This document shows, piece after piece, positions 1 through 11,158 of a stretch of 64,000 nt of DNA. A program made the position numbers and the translations under genes. Origin of the DNA: Acanthopleura granulata (lineage: Eukaryota > Mollusca > Polyplacophora > Chitonida > Chitonidae); assembly GCA_016165875.1 (NCBI GenBank), contig JABBOT010000004.1, positions 11,578,765-11,642,764 of the forward strand, given 5' to 3'. Below the pieces are notes generated by a model. That model was not told the DNA's origin. It saw nothing but the letters and a program-made list of their open reading frames with translations, and searched no databases. Positions within the stretch are counted from its first letter, which is position 1. Each line of letters opens with the position of its first letter.

Positions 1-258
1 CTCAGCGTGTGTGCATGTAATATCGGTGACGATGGAATTGGTAGACTGGTGAGGACGTTGCACGACTTGACAACGTTAAACATTGGCCAGTGTAACAGAC
101 TAACAGATCGGTCACTGTCACATATTGGTGATCATCTGAAAAACTTAAAATCCATTGACTTGTATGGGTGCACAAAAATTACAACTGTGGGCTTGGAAAG
201 AATAATGCAGCTAAGAACACTGACAACTCTGAATCTAGGTCTGTGGCACAGGAGGTGA
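1..258 (+). CDS. FBXL14: FBXL14-like F-box/LRR protein, C-terminal end (5' part outside window)
   Basis: Frame 1 is open from the first base to a TGA at 256-258 (85 residues). It contains about three cysteine-containing leucine-rich repeats, with motifs such as LNIGQCNRLTD, IDLYGCTKIT and a final LNLGLW. Spacing and wording match the last LRRs of metazoan FBXL14, which also ends a few residues after LNLGLW. FBXL14 is the substrate receptor of an SCF (SKP1-CUL1-F-box) ubiquitin ligase, and its vertebrate orthologue targets Snail-type transcription factors. The N-terminal F-box and earlier repeats lie left of the window, so I cannot tell whether base 1 is inside an exon or at a splice edge. The last residues (LWHRR) are shorter than the vertebrate tail. 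FBXL14 is the closest family I recognise; another FBXL member is less likely. Confidence 0.85.
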   Translation, partial: LSVCACNIGDDGIGRLVRTLHDLTTLNIGQCNRLTDRSLSHIGDHLKNLKSIDLYGCTKITTVGLERIMQLRTLTTLNLGLWHRR

Positions 259-2409
259 AATGTTCTGTTTGAACAAGTGTCACATGTTTGTTACTTTGTC
301 AGAGCACAGTTGTTCTGTACGTTTGTGTATGTCCTGATGTTGGTGTATTCTCATCAAGTGCCATTAAAGCTGAGCTATTAACTGAGTGCATAGCCATACT
401 AGGATATTTTATGTATTTACTGCCTGCCCATTTTAATAGTGCAGCGTTGTTAAGTCCTGATCACTGTGGAAGATGGGTGAGATCAGAGTAGACATCACGA
501 CGATGTTTTCCCTAGCTGTTGAATGATGTGCTGTGACTCTCAGTTATATATACTGCTAGACTGATCTATTTTTTTTGTCATCGCCCTACATGTACTTCAA
601 GCCCTTCAGCTTATTTGTCCTAAACAATGTAAGTTCCTGAAACGTGGTGAAGTTTACTACCTAAAGAGATATTCCTGTGACGACTTTACAACGACATGAA
701 TTCTGTCCCCTGATTATGCGAACACAACAGCAACATATTTATCTGGTATAAGATTTCATGCGAATGCTGACATAATATGTGCTATGTTATATTTACAGCT
801 TTAGATATGGATGAAAGAATTTACAGTTATCTTTCTGAGAATTAAGAACTGAGCTGTTGAATGTTTGTTGTACTTTACTGAGGGATACCTATTTTTTCTG
901 TATAATAATGGTCAAGTCTCTCCTGTGGATCAATTCATGTGCTGTAACCACAGTGAAACCTGTAGAATGTTAACTCGGGTAAGATAAACTAGTGTTTTAA
1001 TGTACTGATCACTAATTTTCTAATGAGGGTGTTATCATATTAGCTGTGGAAGAATCTTCTGATGTTAGTTTATGAACAGTAGCTGGTCTTCAAGGTAACT
1101 AAATTGGAAAAGGTGTATGTTTTGTTAGTAATGGTGAAGAATGGTCAATGGAGTGAAGATATTTGGTTCATATAGTTTCATTTCTTCTCCTCTGGAAGAC
1201 ATTAATATCTATGTTTTAGATCGAGGGTTTAAGTAAAACTTGTGTGATGACTTCATTTGGCACTAAAGATAACTGGATGAAGTCCATTATTCCTGACCGG
1301 CTTAATATTTTTCAATTCTGTAAAACACTTTGCTGTATATCTTAGTACAGCTGAAATATAATGGTTATACCAATGGTTGAAATTTGTCTGAGAAAATTGG
1401 TTTATCATAAACAAGACATTTTTAGACAAATAGCTGTTTTTCTTGTAAAAAACAACTATTTTAATTTGACTTGAATATATTTTCGACATACCGACATTGA
1501 CCTTCGTACTACACAAGTACTGTAAACTGTAGCAGGTTGCAGCTATATTCTTAATTAATTTTTCTTTAAGACGAGTGAAAAATGTTTGCTGACCCATTGA
1601 TTTTAATGCAACTAATGAATGCATTACTTTAACAATAATGAGAGGTGTACAAGGATTGCACTGGTTCTAAATATGGACATGGTAATTTCAGTTATTGAAC
1701 TGTATGTAGGTAACCTCTGAATTCTGTGAAAATGAATTTACTCTAACAGCTTTTCATTCCTGATCAACCATCATGTGGTGACCAGATTTGCTGCTGGAGA
1801 CCATGTTGTGTGCTATATTCATACATGTATTCTGTTTAAACCACTGCTGTGTATTAATAATACTGTCTTCTAATGCTTTATACTGTGTCAAACATAAGGG
1901 GAAGTAAGAAGACGGGGTGCCTCATAAACTTTACAATTAATGTGTTCATGTGAAAAACAAATTCATCCGATTCATGTGCAGTTTACCTTAACTCTTGAAA
2001 CTCTTGAAGTCTCTTAAACAAGTTCATAATATGAAAATGTTCACGAGCGAAGACCTTGCAGACATCTGCAGTGAAATATATATGCAACGATAAATGAAAT
2101 GTCATTGTGCATGAAAACTATATTCTATAGATATATATATATATATATTTTCAGAAGAGCATGGTTATCTCTTCTTGAATTACCTTGCGAAATATATGTT
2201 ATGTTTTGTAAGTCTTTGGTGTTTTTTTGTGGATTATGATGACCCTTGTATGGTCTGATCATTTCAGAATTTTCCAAGGTCCTCAACCTGCTTAAGTACC
2301 AGTAGTCTACACTGCCTCAGTTAGAATACCATATGTTAGATAAGTAAGATTAAGACTTTGAATCCAACTTCCACTGACCAAAGTTGTTGGCATGCAAGTA
2401 CAACATAAG
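259..2409 (+). other. Probable FBXL14 3' UTR and downstream non-coding DNA
   Basis: AT-rich sequence after the FBXL14 stop codon, with no coding frame I can support. An ATTAAA at 363-368 is a possible polyadenylation signal close to the stop. No convincing canonical AATAAA occurs before the SINE at about 2.4 kb. A short (AT)n run lies near 2132-2149. The 3' UTR end is therefore undefined. Confidence 0.4.
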
Positions 2410-2600
2410 GACCCAGGGACCTCTTACCAATGTTGTCAATGTGTGTTCAAGTCCAGCCCATGCTGGTTTTCACTTTGGCCATATGTGATAAGGTTTGTCT
2501 GCAACTTGCATATGGGTTTCTTTCCACCATAATACTGACCCCCTTATATAAGTGAAATATTCTTGAGCACAGCATAAAATACCAGTCAAATAAACAAATC
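2410..2600 (+). repeat. tRNA-derived SINE, family A (old, degenerate copy)
   Basis: Contains the B-box-like TTCAAGTCC, a CCACCATAAT block, then the family tail AAGTGAAATATTCTTGAG, a 'CATAAAATACCAGTC' version of the terminus, and an AATAAAC end. The tRNA head is eroded. The AATAAA here belongs to the SINE tail. Confidence 0.75.
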
Positions 2601-5600
2601 ATTGGCCTGGCTACACTGACATGTCAGGGATTTTTCACTGTGAGCAATGGGGCATAGGGTGGCTTGAAATATACACCAATCAACTATTTCTATTTTTGCA
2701 TATGAATGTATATGCACCTTTCATAAAGTAAAGTTGTAAGCTGCATAAGGGGATAAGTATACTGTGATTACTCGGAGATGTTTGCACATTCTCATTTTGA
2801 AGTGAGTTTTATGGCTCTAGATATATTACAGTTGACCAAAAACAAAAATCCTTCAAAGTGTCGTCTCCTTATGAGAAAATTTGGTTCTCGTGGAACTTGT
2901 CGAAACTGTTAAAATTACATTTCAGTCGGGTTGAGGCCTTATTTCAGAAAAAGTTGGGGAAAGCTGTGGAGACATGCGAAATATCGAAACTGAAAAGCCA
3001 AGATGTTGATGAGTTTTTTCATCCAGTCTATTTCAAGTTCAGCCAGTTTCACTTTCTATTCTGATTTTGTTTGGGTTTGAAATGTTTAAAAACAAGCCTG
3101 GAGTCTTTTCAACTTCCATTTTTAGCGTCAACGAAAGCGTTATGATGTCCGTCAAACTTTTTGTTTGGTAAAATGAAAACGTCTTTCTAGACCATGTTGG
3201 GTTCATGGTATCCAGCCGCAGAAAATAATCGTAGGATGAGCTCCTATAGGAAGACTTTTACAGTAGCTTAAAGTAAGAGGTGTAAAGGCCCGCAAACGTG
3301 TATACCTGTACGTAGCATTATACCTAGAAGATTTCTTAAAGTCCCCTCGCTCGAACTCACCTATAATGACGAGATAAACTAAATCCGAAGGGTTAAGGGT
3401 TTCATGTACTCATAAAATCATGTCTTTTGAGGTCGATGCATCTGAAATAGTCTGAAGAATGGATATACCTAACAAATAGAAACATCGGTTAAGTCCGTTA
3501 CCCACATGCATGCTGTAACTATTAGGAATTTGTGGATTATTACTACCTATATATAACGTGAAACGATGGAGATACAGGTTGCCTCTTTGGCCAGGCACCT
3601 GAATTTGACAAGCATATCTGCTTCAGTCAGATGTCACTTGACGTAGTAGAGTATGACTAATCTTCAGTGTGTTACCTGTCAAGCACTGTTGTGAAAAAGT
3701 TACTTTTCACACGTTACAATACATCCATATATTTAAGAAACAAAATTATTTCGACAAGTCAAAACTGATGACACAGACTGACAAGCTTATATGAAACAAA
3801 ACAAAATATGCTCTTCATGCAACATTACTCTAAATGCATGTGTACACGCTTAACTGCATGCATGTTACTTTCAGCTGGCTGGCCCTTGGCCATGCCTGCG
3901 AATCCAAGCAGTGGAACCCGGGTCAAGGAGATCGGTGGGTGGAACAAAGGTTCTGGAAGACAATAGACTTAGGGGCGCTATGTACATGTGTGGTCGTCCG
4001 TTGGCGAAAGATGGAAGGCGCCACACCGACGATCGATAGCGGCACGGAAAGCACACTGAAATGAACGAAGTAATAAAAAAAAAGTGGACAGAAGCCATGC
4101 AATGGGCTCTGAATGCAATCACGCAAGGCCTTAGGTCTCTAGGGAAGGCCGCGTCGGAGAAACTCGTAGATATGACATAAGAAGAGTAGCCCGAGTTTGA
4201 CCCCCAACCAACCACACTTCGTCAGATTCTCTGAAATAATTGTGCTTGTTTCCAAATGCAGCAGACATCATGGGTAGGTCAGACTGAGCGAACATGTGAC
4301 AAAATCTCGGAATACGCTAAATTTGTTTTGTAGGTTGTCATCGCGATGGAGCACAGATTCTGAACAAAGACTAGAATTATTACTTTCCCGACGATAATAT
4401 CATTCCCAATATTATCGCGATGCATGCAGTCCAGTACGCCACGTTGCCAATTCAGCCATGGTTCAAGAACAACATTGAGGTTTGCATATTTCGTCTTGTA
4501 CAGGGAGAGATGTCCCAAACGAGGGAAAGTAATTTCGGTGCATATATGTGCGCTACAAATTTGGATCTACGCCTTATACATAGGACAAAATTTTGACATG
4601 ACATAGCAGGAATACCTTATCAGTTGACAAATGTCTCGATATCTTTACATCTAACACTTTAATATAGTATTGCACGACACCCGAGTTGAGCCTTAGATTG
4701 ATAACATTTAAAGCACGTATATATGCACTCGTTTTTAAAGAAACACTGGAAGCCTTCGCCTTTCCACCATACTGCTACGCGATGACAAAGTACAGTGTCC
4801 GGTGTTTGATGCACAATAGAGCTTCAAGGTGCCTAGGCCACCCAAGATCCATGCATGGATTGAATATAGTATTTCCGTTGTTCAGTCGTCGGAAATTATC
4901 TTTAGTTAGAACTAAAAGACAAACCCTTTTGAAAGTAGTCACCGAAATCATACAAGCGGGTAACTGAAAAGTCAGATCTATAGATCTGTAGGCCTATAGG
5001 CGTAATGGCCTCCCTTGGACGCTCGTCTGTTTCGTTCAGAAAATACCTCAGTTCTTAAAAAAAAAAAAGCATACTCACTTCTCTCTCTTGTTTCAGCTGA
5101 AATTCGCTTAAACGTTGCTCGAACCTCATTTTGGAATGCTCTTCTGTGTTGAAAATCAAGTGAACAAACCCTAGTTTGCTTTAATCAAGATCTTGGTACA
5201 TTTCACTAGATAATCTCTAAATACATGCAGGGCTAAATACATTCGTACCTTTCGGAGAGAGTCAAAGCCGACAGCCTGTTGATTTAAGAACAATATTAAA
5301 ATATCTTTCGTAAATGCAGATTAACATGTTTAGTAAATGATAACAGTTATGAACTGTAATGAACGCTGGTATATTATAGCATATGTAATTATATAGTCAT
5401 TTAGAAGTCGGGATTTCAGAAAGACAAGTTAATGTGGTTAAGTGGTTACACGTTCCCAAATAAAACGAATGAATGGATGATTATGGCTTACCGCTACGTC
5501 AGTAATGTTTGAGCCAAATCATGACAAGAACATGTTTAAACCAAGAATCATTGAACGGTTTTCAAAACTCAATGATGAGGACATCGAGAATCAAATAAAA

Positions 5601-6732
5601 AGACGAACATGTTTAAAGAGCGGGTATAGCGTTCCTAGGTGGGGACTCTAATGTACAAGGTTGCAAGGAATATAATGGCTTAATCCATTGTTTATTAGGC
5701 ATTCACGACGGAGCAAGCCTTCATCTCCCCACCGCACCACAGCACAATAGCAGGATGTTTGGGAAAGTTCCACCCCTGTGGTGGGAATGTGTGGCCGATG
5801 GTGCGATGGATGTGACATTTCGGCTATCATATAGCGTGATACTTGTTAACACTGTTCGCCAAAGCCTGAATTCTTCTACCTGCAGCATATAGCAATACAG
5901 AAGTAATTTTTTCGAAAGGAATTATTCTTTTCTTTTTAACATAATGAAAAGGAAGCAAGACGGTAAGGTTCACCGCTGTAACAGAGTGTGTCAGATTGAA
6001 CGTGATCGGTATGTCTAACGTAGCTGTCAATCATCGCGGCTATCCAAGCAGTCTGAAAACTGGGTCAACAACAGAAAATGGAGGTCACCTACCAGGAATC
6101 AAACCCGGCCTCCATGTCCAACACAATTTAGACCGCATGGATTATGTGGACACTAACCAATACCCTACAGCCACAAGCCTGCATTTATAATTGCTTTAAC
6201 ATCACTGTTTCGAAGAGTTCTCTTCAAAGAATAGCAAAGAGTTTTAACAATGAAGGAAGTCGTGCCCCAAAAGGATCTTTTGAAATATTCAGATGCAAGT
6301 CTGAATTGTGTTCTGAGATACACCATCCTTCACCCTAAAATCAGGATTTGTGAGGGTCTAAGACTGCATCAAGATCAGTGAAATGAACATTGAGGCATTT
6401 TCGGTTTCTGTAGCATCTATAACGATGCCGGAATTGATACTTTATTGCAAACACATGGACCCCATACACTCAAAAATACAACTTTTAAAATCGTAAAAAT
6501 AGAAAACTTTATGAAATTATTATATTTGGACGGCTATTCACCAAATCCCTGCCACACCAAACCCCTAATTTAGGCATCTTTATATATGACAGATATTACA
6601 CTGCGAAATGCATAGACAATTTATAGCGTTATTTCAGCTTTAATTTTAACAATAAAACTATCTCTTTCATTTCATGACATACAATGCATGTTATCCCACC
6701 GTTAAGTATTCCCAGAAATCAAATAAGGCATA
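2601..6732. other. Intergenic, no supported gene
   Basis: No frame here shows a recognisable domain. The best partial signal is a frame at 3872-4064 (+) preceded by TTACTTTCAG and followed by an AATAAA within 4069-4079. It resembles a terminal exon only by these generic signals and has no recognisable protein similarity. The rest is AT-rich and uninformative. Confidence 0.35.
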
Positions 6733-6968
6733 ATGGGCTTGTGGCTCAGTCGGTTGGCGCGCTGGCGCAGCGCAATGACCCATAAGCCTTCCACCAATGC
6801 GCTTTCCGTACGTGGTAAGGTCTGCCAGCAACCTACGGAAGGTCGTGGGTTTCCCCCGGGCTCTGTCCGGTTTTCTCCCGCCAGTGTTGGCTGCCGTCGT
6901 ATAAGTGAAATATTCTTGAGTACGGCGTAAAACACCAATTACATAAATAAATAAATAAATAAATAAAT
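6733..6968 (+). repeat. tRNA-derived SINE, family A, with (AAAT)n tail and internal deletion
   Basis: The head has a clear pol III A box (TGGCTCAGTCGG, 6742-6753). The body, from the CAGCAACCTACGG block to TATAAGTGAAATATTCTTGAG, is well preserved and ends in tandem AAATAAAT units. The stretch that carries the B box in other copies (for example 44056-44070) is missing: the sequence jumps from CCACCAATGCG straight to the CGTACGTGG block. This copy therefore lacks half of its internal promoter. Confidence 0.85.
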
Positions 6969-9900
6969 CAAAAGCATAAGGTATATTTAACCTACTCATA
7001 AAAATGTCCAAAGGAAAAAAAATAATTTACAATCTTAGAGCCAGGTCTGCCATGGCTTGAATTCAGCAAATGTATCTTAAATGTATGTGCCAGTTTCCGT
7101 GGTTTAAATGTGTCGATCGAGATTCCCTGTACAGTACTTAAAACCCTACGTTTTATAGAAAGTCCAAACAGGTGTGTGGTGTACTGTCAACCATACAAAT
7201 GATAAATAGGAGATAATCTAAGGGAGATAATCGTTCAAGAGCAACGTTTAGCTATAGCTATAATTACCGACACTTTCTACAAAAAAAAGAGCTATCAAAA
7301 ACCATTTTAAAATGTCAGATGCCTTCAACACGTATTCCACCTCATCGTTTTTAAGTGCGGTTTTAATCGCCGCCACACAGATACATGTACAATGTTGTAT
7401 GAATGGCATTGGAATATCTCAGAGGTTATTTAAGTGTATAACTCAAGTGTATAAGTTACGGTTAGAAATACACTTCATATCATCGAAGTACCTTGACTGT
7501 CCCAATACTCCACAACAAAGGATCGCCTGTGGTTTTACAATGGTTGGTTGGTCCTCAAACATGCACTATCGCTTTTTAGTAAATATTTTAGTATACCTGT
7601 GTTTATTTATGCCAGCCTTAGGCAAGAAAACATTCCACGTTACGGAAAATTGCTTTTCCATGTATTTGATACGCTTACTTTTCTCCATTTTCACTACACC
7701 CTGAGTTGATGTAAACCATAAAACCGAATTCAAAACCTGTACTAATATATTAAGATCTGCTAAGCCTACACTTTACTAGGATTGTTCTTTATGGCCCTGT
7801 TTTGTTTATTCACTTCCCTTAGGGATAAGATCTCGGTGTGTAATGACCAGTATCCATAACGGCCCATCTAAACAGACTGACATATCAATGACGGCGAACG
7901 AACAGATGCAGATTACCCCCCAGGTCCCGATTTAAGCGGTTAAGGACACCATATATATATGACTACTGAGAGATCGGACTGAAAAAAAGGATTTGGTACT
8001 AAGTACTAAGCAAATGTGTAATAGTTTAATTAATTTTACTAATATGGTTGATGGATGTGTACTCGAGGTGTGATAGTTCGGACAACAGATTGTTGTGTTA
8101 AGGGTTTTGTATACATTGATTTAACGAACCAATATCACAAATACATAGGCCATTGATAGCACTGAAATCAACATATAAATACACACATACAGAAAGAAAT
8201 TTATAATAAGCATAGGCATATATAGCTCCCCTTTACATTAAATATAAGCTATCAATGGACGTATACGATATGCATACATCAGCGTGAGAAAATAAACGGT
8301 ATATTAATATCCTGACTCTACGTTAATAGCTAAACAATATATTTCATTTCAGAGAATCTTCGTGAAAGATGAAGTAATACGCGTGTGACATGACTGTCTA
8401 TATTAGATATATACAAACCCTTGAAACATTGCTTATAAAAAGACAAACGCTTCACAAAACTTCTTCCTGAACTAGAGTATATAAGGGGAAAGAATCACCA
8501 AGCTCTGTAGGTGTACTTTTTGTGGAATCATCATTAGAACGACGTGGGGGTTAAGTAGGAAATATTTTATGCTGGCAAAGACTCGTTATCCTTATCTTGG
8601 ATGTCAAATGGAGAAGGTTTTTATGAATTTCGTGATGTTTTACATCCCACTGATAAAGACTTTAAACAAAAACGAAGTGAACCTGTCAGTGCGTTTTCCG
8701 GCACAGACTACGCAATCGCCCCAGGCACGAGTCACTTTGGCTGCCATAAGAACTGTTGTGAGTTACTTGAGATAACGTAAAATTTAAATGTTCACTACAC
8801 CTCACCAATTAAACAGACACATTTAGATAACACAAGTCCCACGGATAATTACTCTTAACTTGGGCGGGACCTTTGACACCAGACTGTTATGTTTTACCCT
8901 AGGTCCATCTTTTAACAGGCACTGTTACCTGCGGGCGAAAGTTAAAACAATGTCAGGTAATTAAAGTTGTGAACTGGTTGTGACTTTTAGTAATCACCAA
9001 ACGTTTTTCTTCAGTCTGTCTCAGATAGACGTTTGCACGTGTTATTCATCACCTGCCAACGACACCGTTAAGAATAATAATGACACTTATATGCGGCTAA
9101 GATGAAAGGCAAGGTAAAATATCAAAACTATAAAGTTTTTGATTTGGCGTAGTTAATTAGACTGGGTCGGATGGTTTACGGTCTTGAGGGGTATCTTTTG
9201 TCCCCAGAAGACATAATATCAAAGGTTTACGGCCTGTGAGAAAACAGATAAGCGGTAGACACTTTTAACAAGAGGAAGTCATACATCATTTTTCGACTCA
9301 AGCATCTTGATTTTTTTGAATGAGCTAGGATTAAAATAGTCTTCAAGGTGTTCGGGATTAATCTGACAGGTAATGTCAACTCATCCGTTTTAGCTTCACC
9401 TTATTGATGCAATCAAGAGAGTCAAAGTCAGAGTCATTAGAAATGTATAGTTGTATAGTCATCAGTTTATGTTTTATTGTTACACTATAATTTATCACAG
9501 TTCAATTATGCTATCTCTGAACTGATTACGTAACACTAATTAGCAAAAATCGCCTGTAATCAAACAGTTCCGGTGAGAATATGGCACGAAAGCCATACGT
9601 CAGTTTCCGCACCCAAGATTCCCAGATGTGCATGCATCTTCTAGATCCACATTCCAGCTGCATATGGCATGTTATCTGATTTTTACGGCAAATTTGTGAA
9701 ACTTTTAAGGTTAATTTCACACGTTCGTTTAGCCTTCGCTGAAAATACACCAATGTCTAGCACATGTAGCTATGCACACACGTGACAGCCATTTGCATCA
9801 TTGCTTCAGTACGTAATATTCGCACAGAATACTAAAACCAAAGATACTCACAAACATTATTCATCACACACGCGATTGCAGTGTTAATTGCCTGTGTATT

Positions 9901-10320
9901 GGCATTATTAACACAGAGAGTTGAAATAATAGATTTTGACCTGGATTATTGTATGTATACATGTACTTACACATAATTACACGAACGGGTGCGATATGCA
10001 TTGTGCTGTCACTTGTTTAAAAGTAGAAACCAAAGACAGTGACAAAGAATATTATGTACACATAATTATAAGCGCATGTATGATACAAGGCACTGCCAGT
10101 TGATTGAGAATATAGGTTGTATTCACACAAAAAAAGTTGAAAACAAAGATATCGACAGAGATTATTCCTTGTACATTAGTATAGTGAAAAGGATGCTGAA
10201 CAATGCATTGTTAGACCACATTACAGACACCCGTGTAACATTATGCAGTTACAGTAATGAAATGCCATAATTTAACAATTATTACAACATGCTTGGTACT
10301 TGTACTCCGACCTGTAAAAT
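6969..10320. other. Intergenic, no supported gene
   Basis: AT-rich DNA. A 130-codon frame at 7312-7704 (+) has a hydrophobic internal stretch but no family resemblance, no splice or UTR signals and AT-driven composition. I do not call it a gene. Confidence 0.35.
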
Positions 10321-10472
10321 GTAATACATGTATTACTGCATTATGAATGATGTGTGATGCCCATAATGTAACATTATAACATAATGGGGAGCAAAGTGCT
10401 ACCCATGGTGTAATAATTTTTACATTATTACTTTCGGAGGATTGCATTAAGATGCCCATAATGTAACACATC
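10321..10472. repeat. Cluster of palindromes and a short direct repeat (MITE-like)
   Basis: A perfect 16-bp palindrome GTAATACATGTATTAC (10321-10336) is followed by an 18-bp direct repeat GATGCCCATAATGTAACA at 10355-10372 and again at 10451-10468. Between them is an imperfect inverted pair (CCCATAATGT / ACATAATGGG) and a hairpin with perfect 8-bp arms (GTAATAAT / ATTATTAC). Such density of symmetry in about 150 bp suggests a small foldback element or its remnant. No terminal duplication was defined. Confidence 0.5.
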
Positions 10473-10825
10473 GACATTCAGATGGGATTTTCATGATCAG
10501 TACAATGACGCCCTTGCTCAAAGATGCATTTTGCTTCATTCCCTCTTCCTTTTCAGTTAGGGCCTGCTGGTGTGGATGGAAAATAGATTTGGTATCCAAA
10601 ATCTTCCCGCTCGAGCAATCCCCAAATTCAAGAATATATTATAAACAAAAAGGGATAGTCTTCCTGATATACGTTGCAACAGGTGTATCGTATTATTTGT
10701 GTGTACAGGAGTAAGTACCTCACGAAGCTATCTACCGACTTTCGACAGGTACTTTAACAAATGCGACGTTATTTATCAAGCACAATAGTGAAATGCATAA
10801 TTAGCTCTGAGAGCGATCGGCCATG

Positions 10826-10866
10826 TTCCCAGCTTAGCTTCCACATTCTGAAAGCTAAGCTGGGAA
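10826..10866. repeat. Perfect 15-bp inverted repeat (hairpin)
   Basis: Left arm TTCCCAGCTTAGCTT (10826-10840) and right arm AAGCTAAGCTGGGAA (10852-10866) are exact reverse complements separated by 11 nt. The total is 41 nt. Pairing does not extend outwards, which makes it short for an animal microRNA precursor. Confidence 0.6.
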
Positions 10867-10941
10867 GAATGAAACAAATCACAGATCTAATGCATAATAT
10901 ACACCGCACTGTAATACTTTTCTTTCAGTCCAATTTTATAT

Positions 10942-11158
10942 GTATATTTATTGGGCGTAATTATTTGTTCCATTGGTATTTTACGTCATACTCAAGACTA
11001 TTTCTCTTATACCGCGGCGGCCAGCATTATATGGTGGGAGGAAACCGTACCAAGCACGGTGGAAACCCACAACCATTCGGAGTTTGCTGACAAACCTTCC
11101 CACACACGGCCGGATAGGAAACCAGCATGAGCTGGGCTTGAACGCACAGCAATTGTAG
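10942..11158 (-). repeat. tRNA-derived SINE, family A (antisense copy)
   Basis: Reverse complement of the family. The + strand begins with TATTTATTGGGCG, then CATTGGTATTTTACG (tail), CATACTCAAGACTATTTCTC, the CGGCGGCCAGCATTAT block, and near 11130 the remains of the B-box region (GAGCTGGGCTTGAACGCACA). Confidence 0.8.

Noticed and set aside
2589..2594. AATAAA as the FBXL14 polyadenylation signal
   Set aside because: Lies in the tail of a SINE where AATAAA is part of the repeat. Use by the gene cannot be shown.
3872..4079. Possible terminal exon plus AATAAA
   Set aside because: Generic acceptor and polyA-like signals only. The peptide has no recognisable similarity, and the antisense frame is longer.
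7312..7704. 130-codon + strand ORF with a hydrophobic stretch
   Set aside because: Composition follows the AT-rich background. No recognisable family or gene signals.
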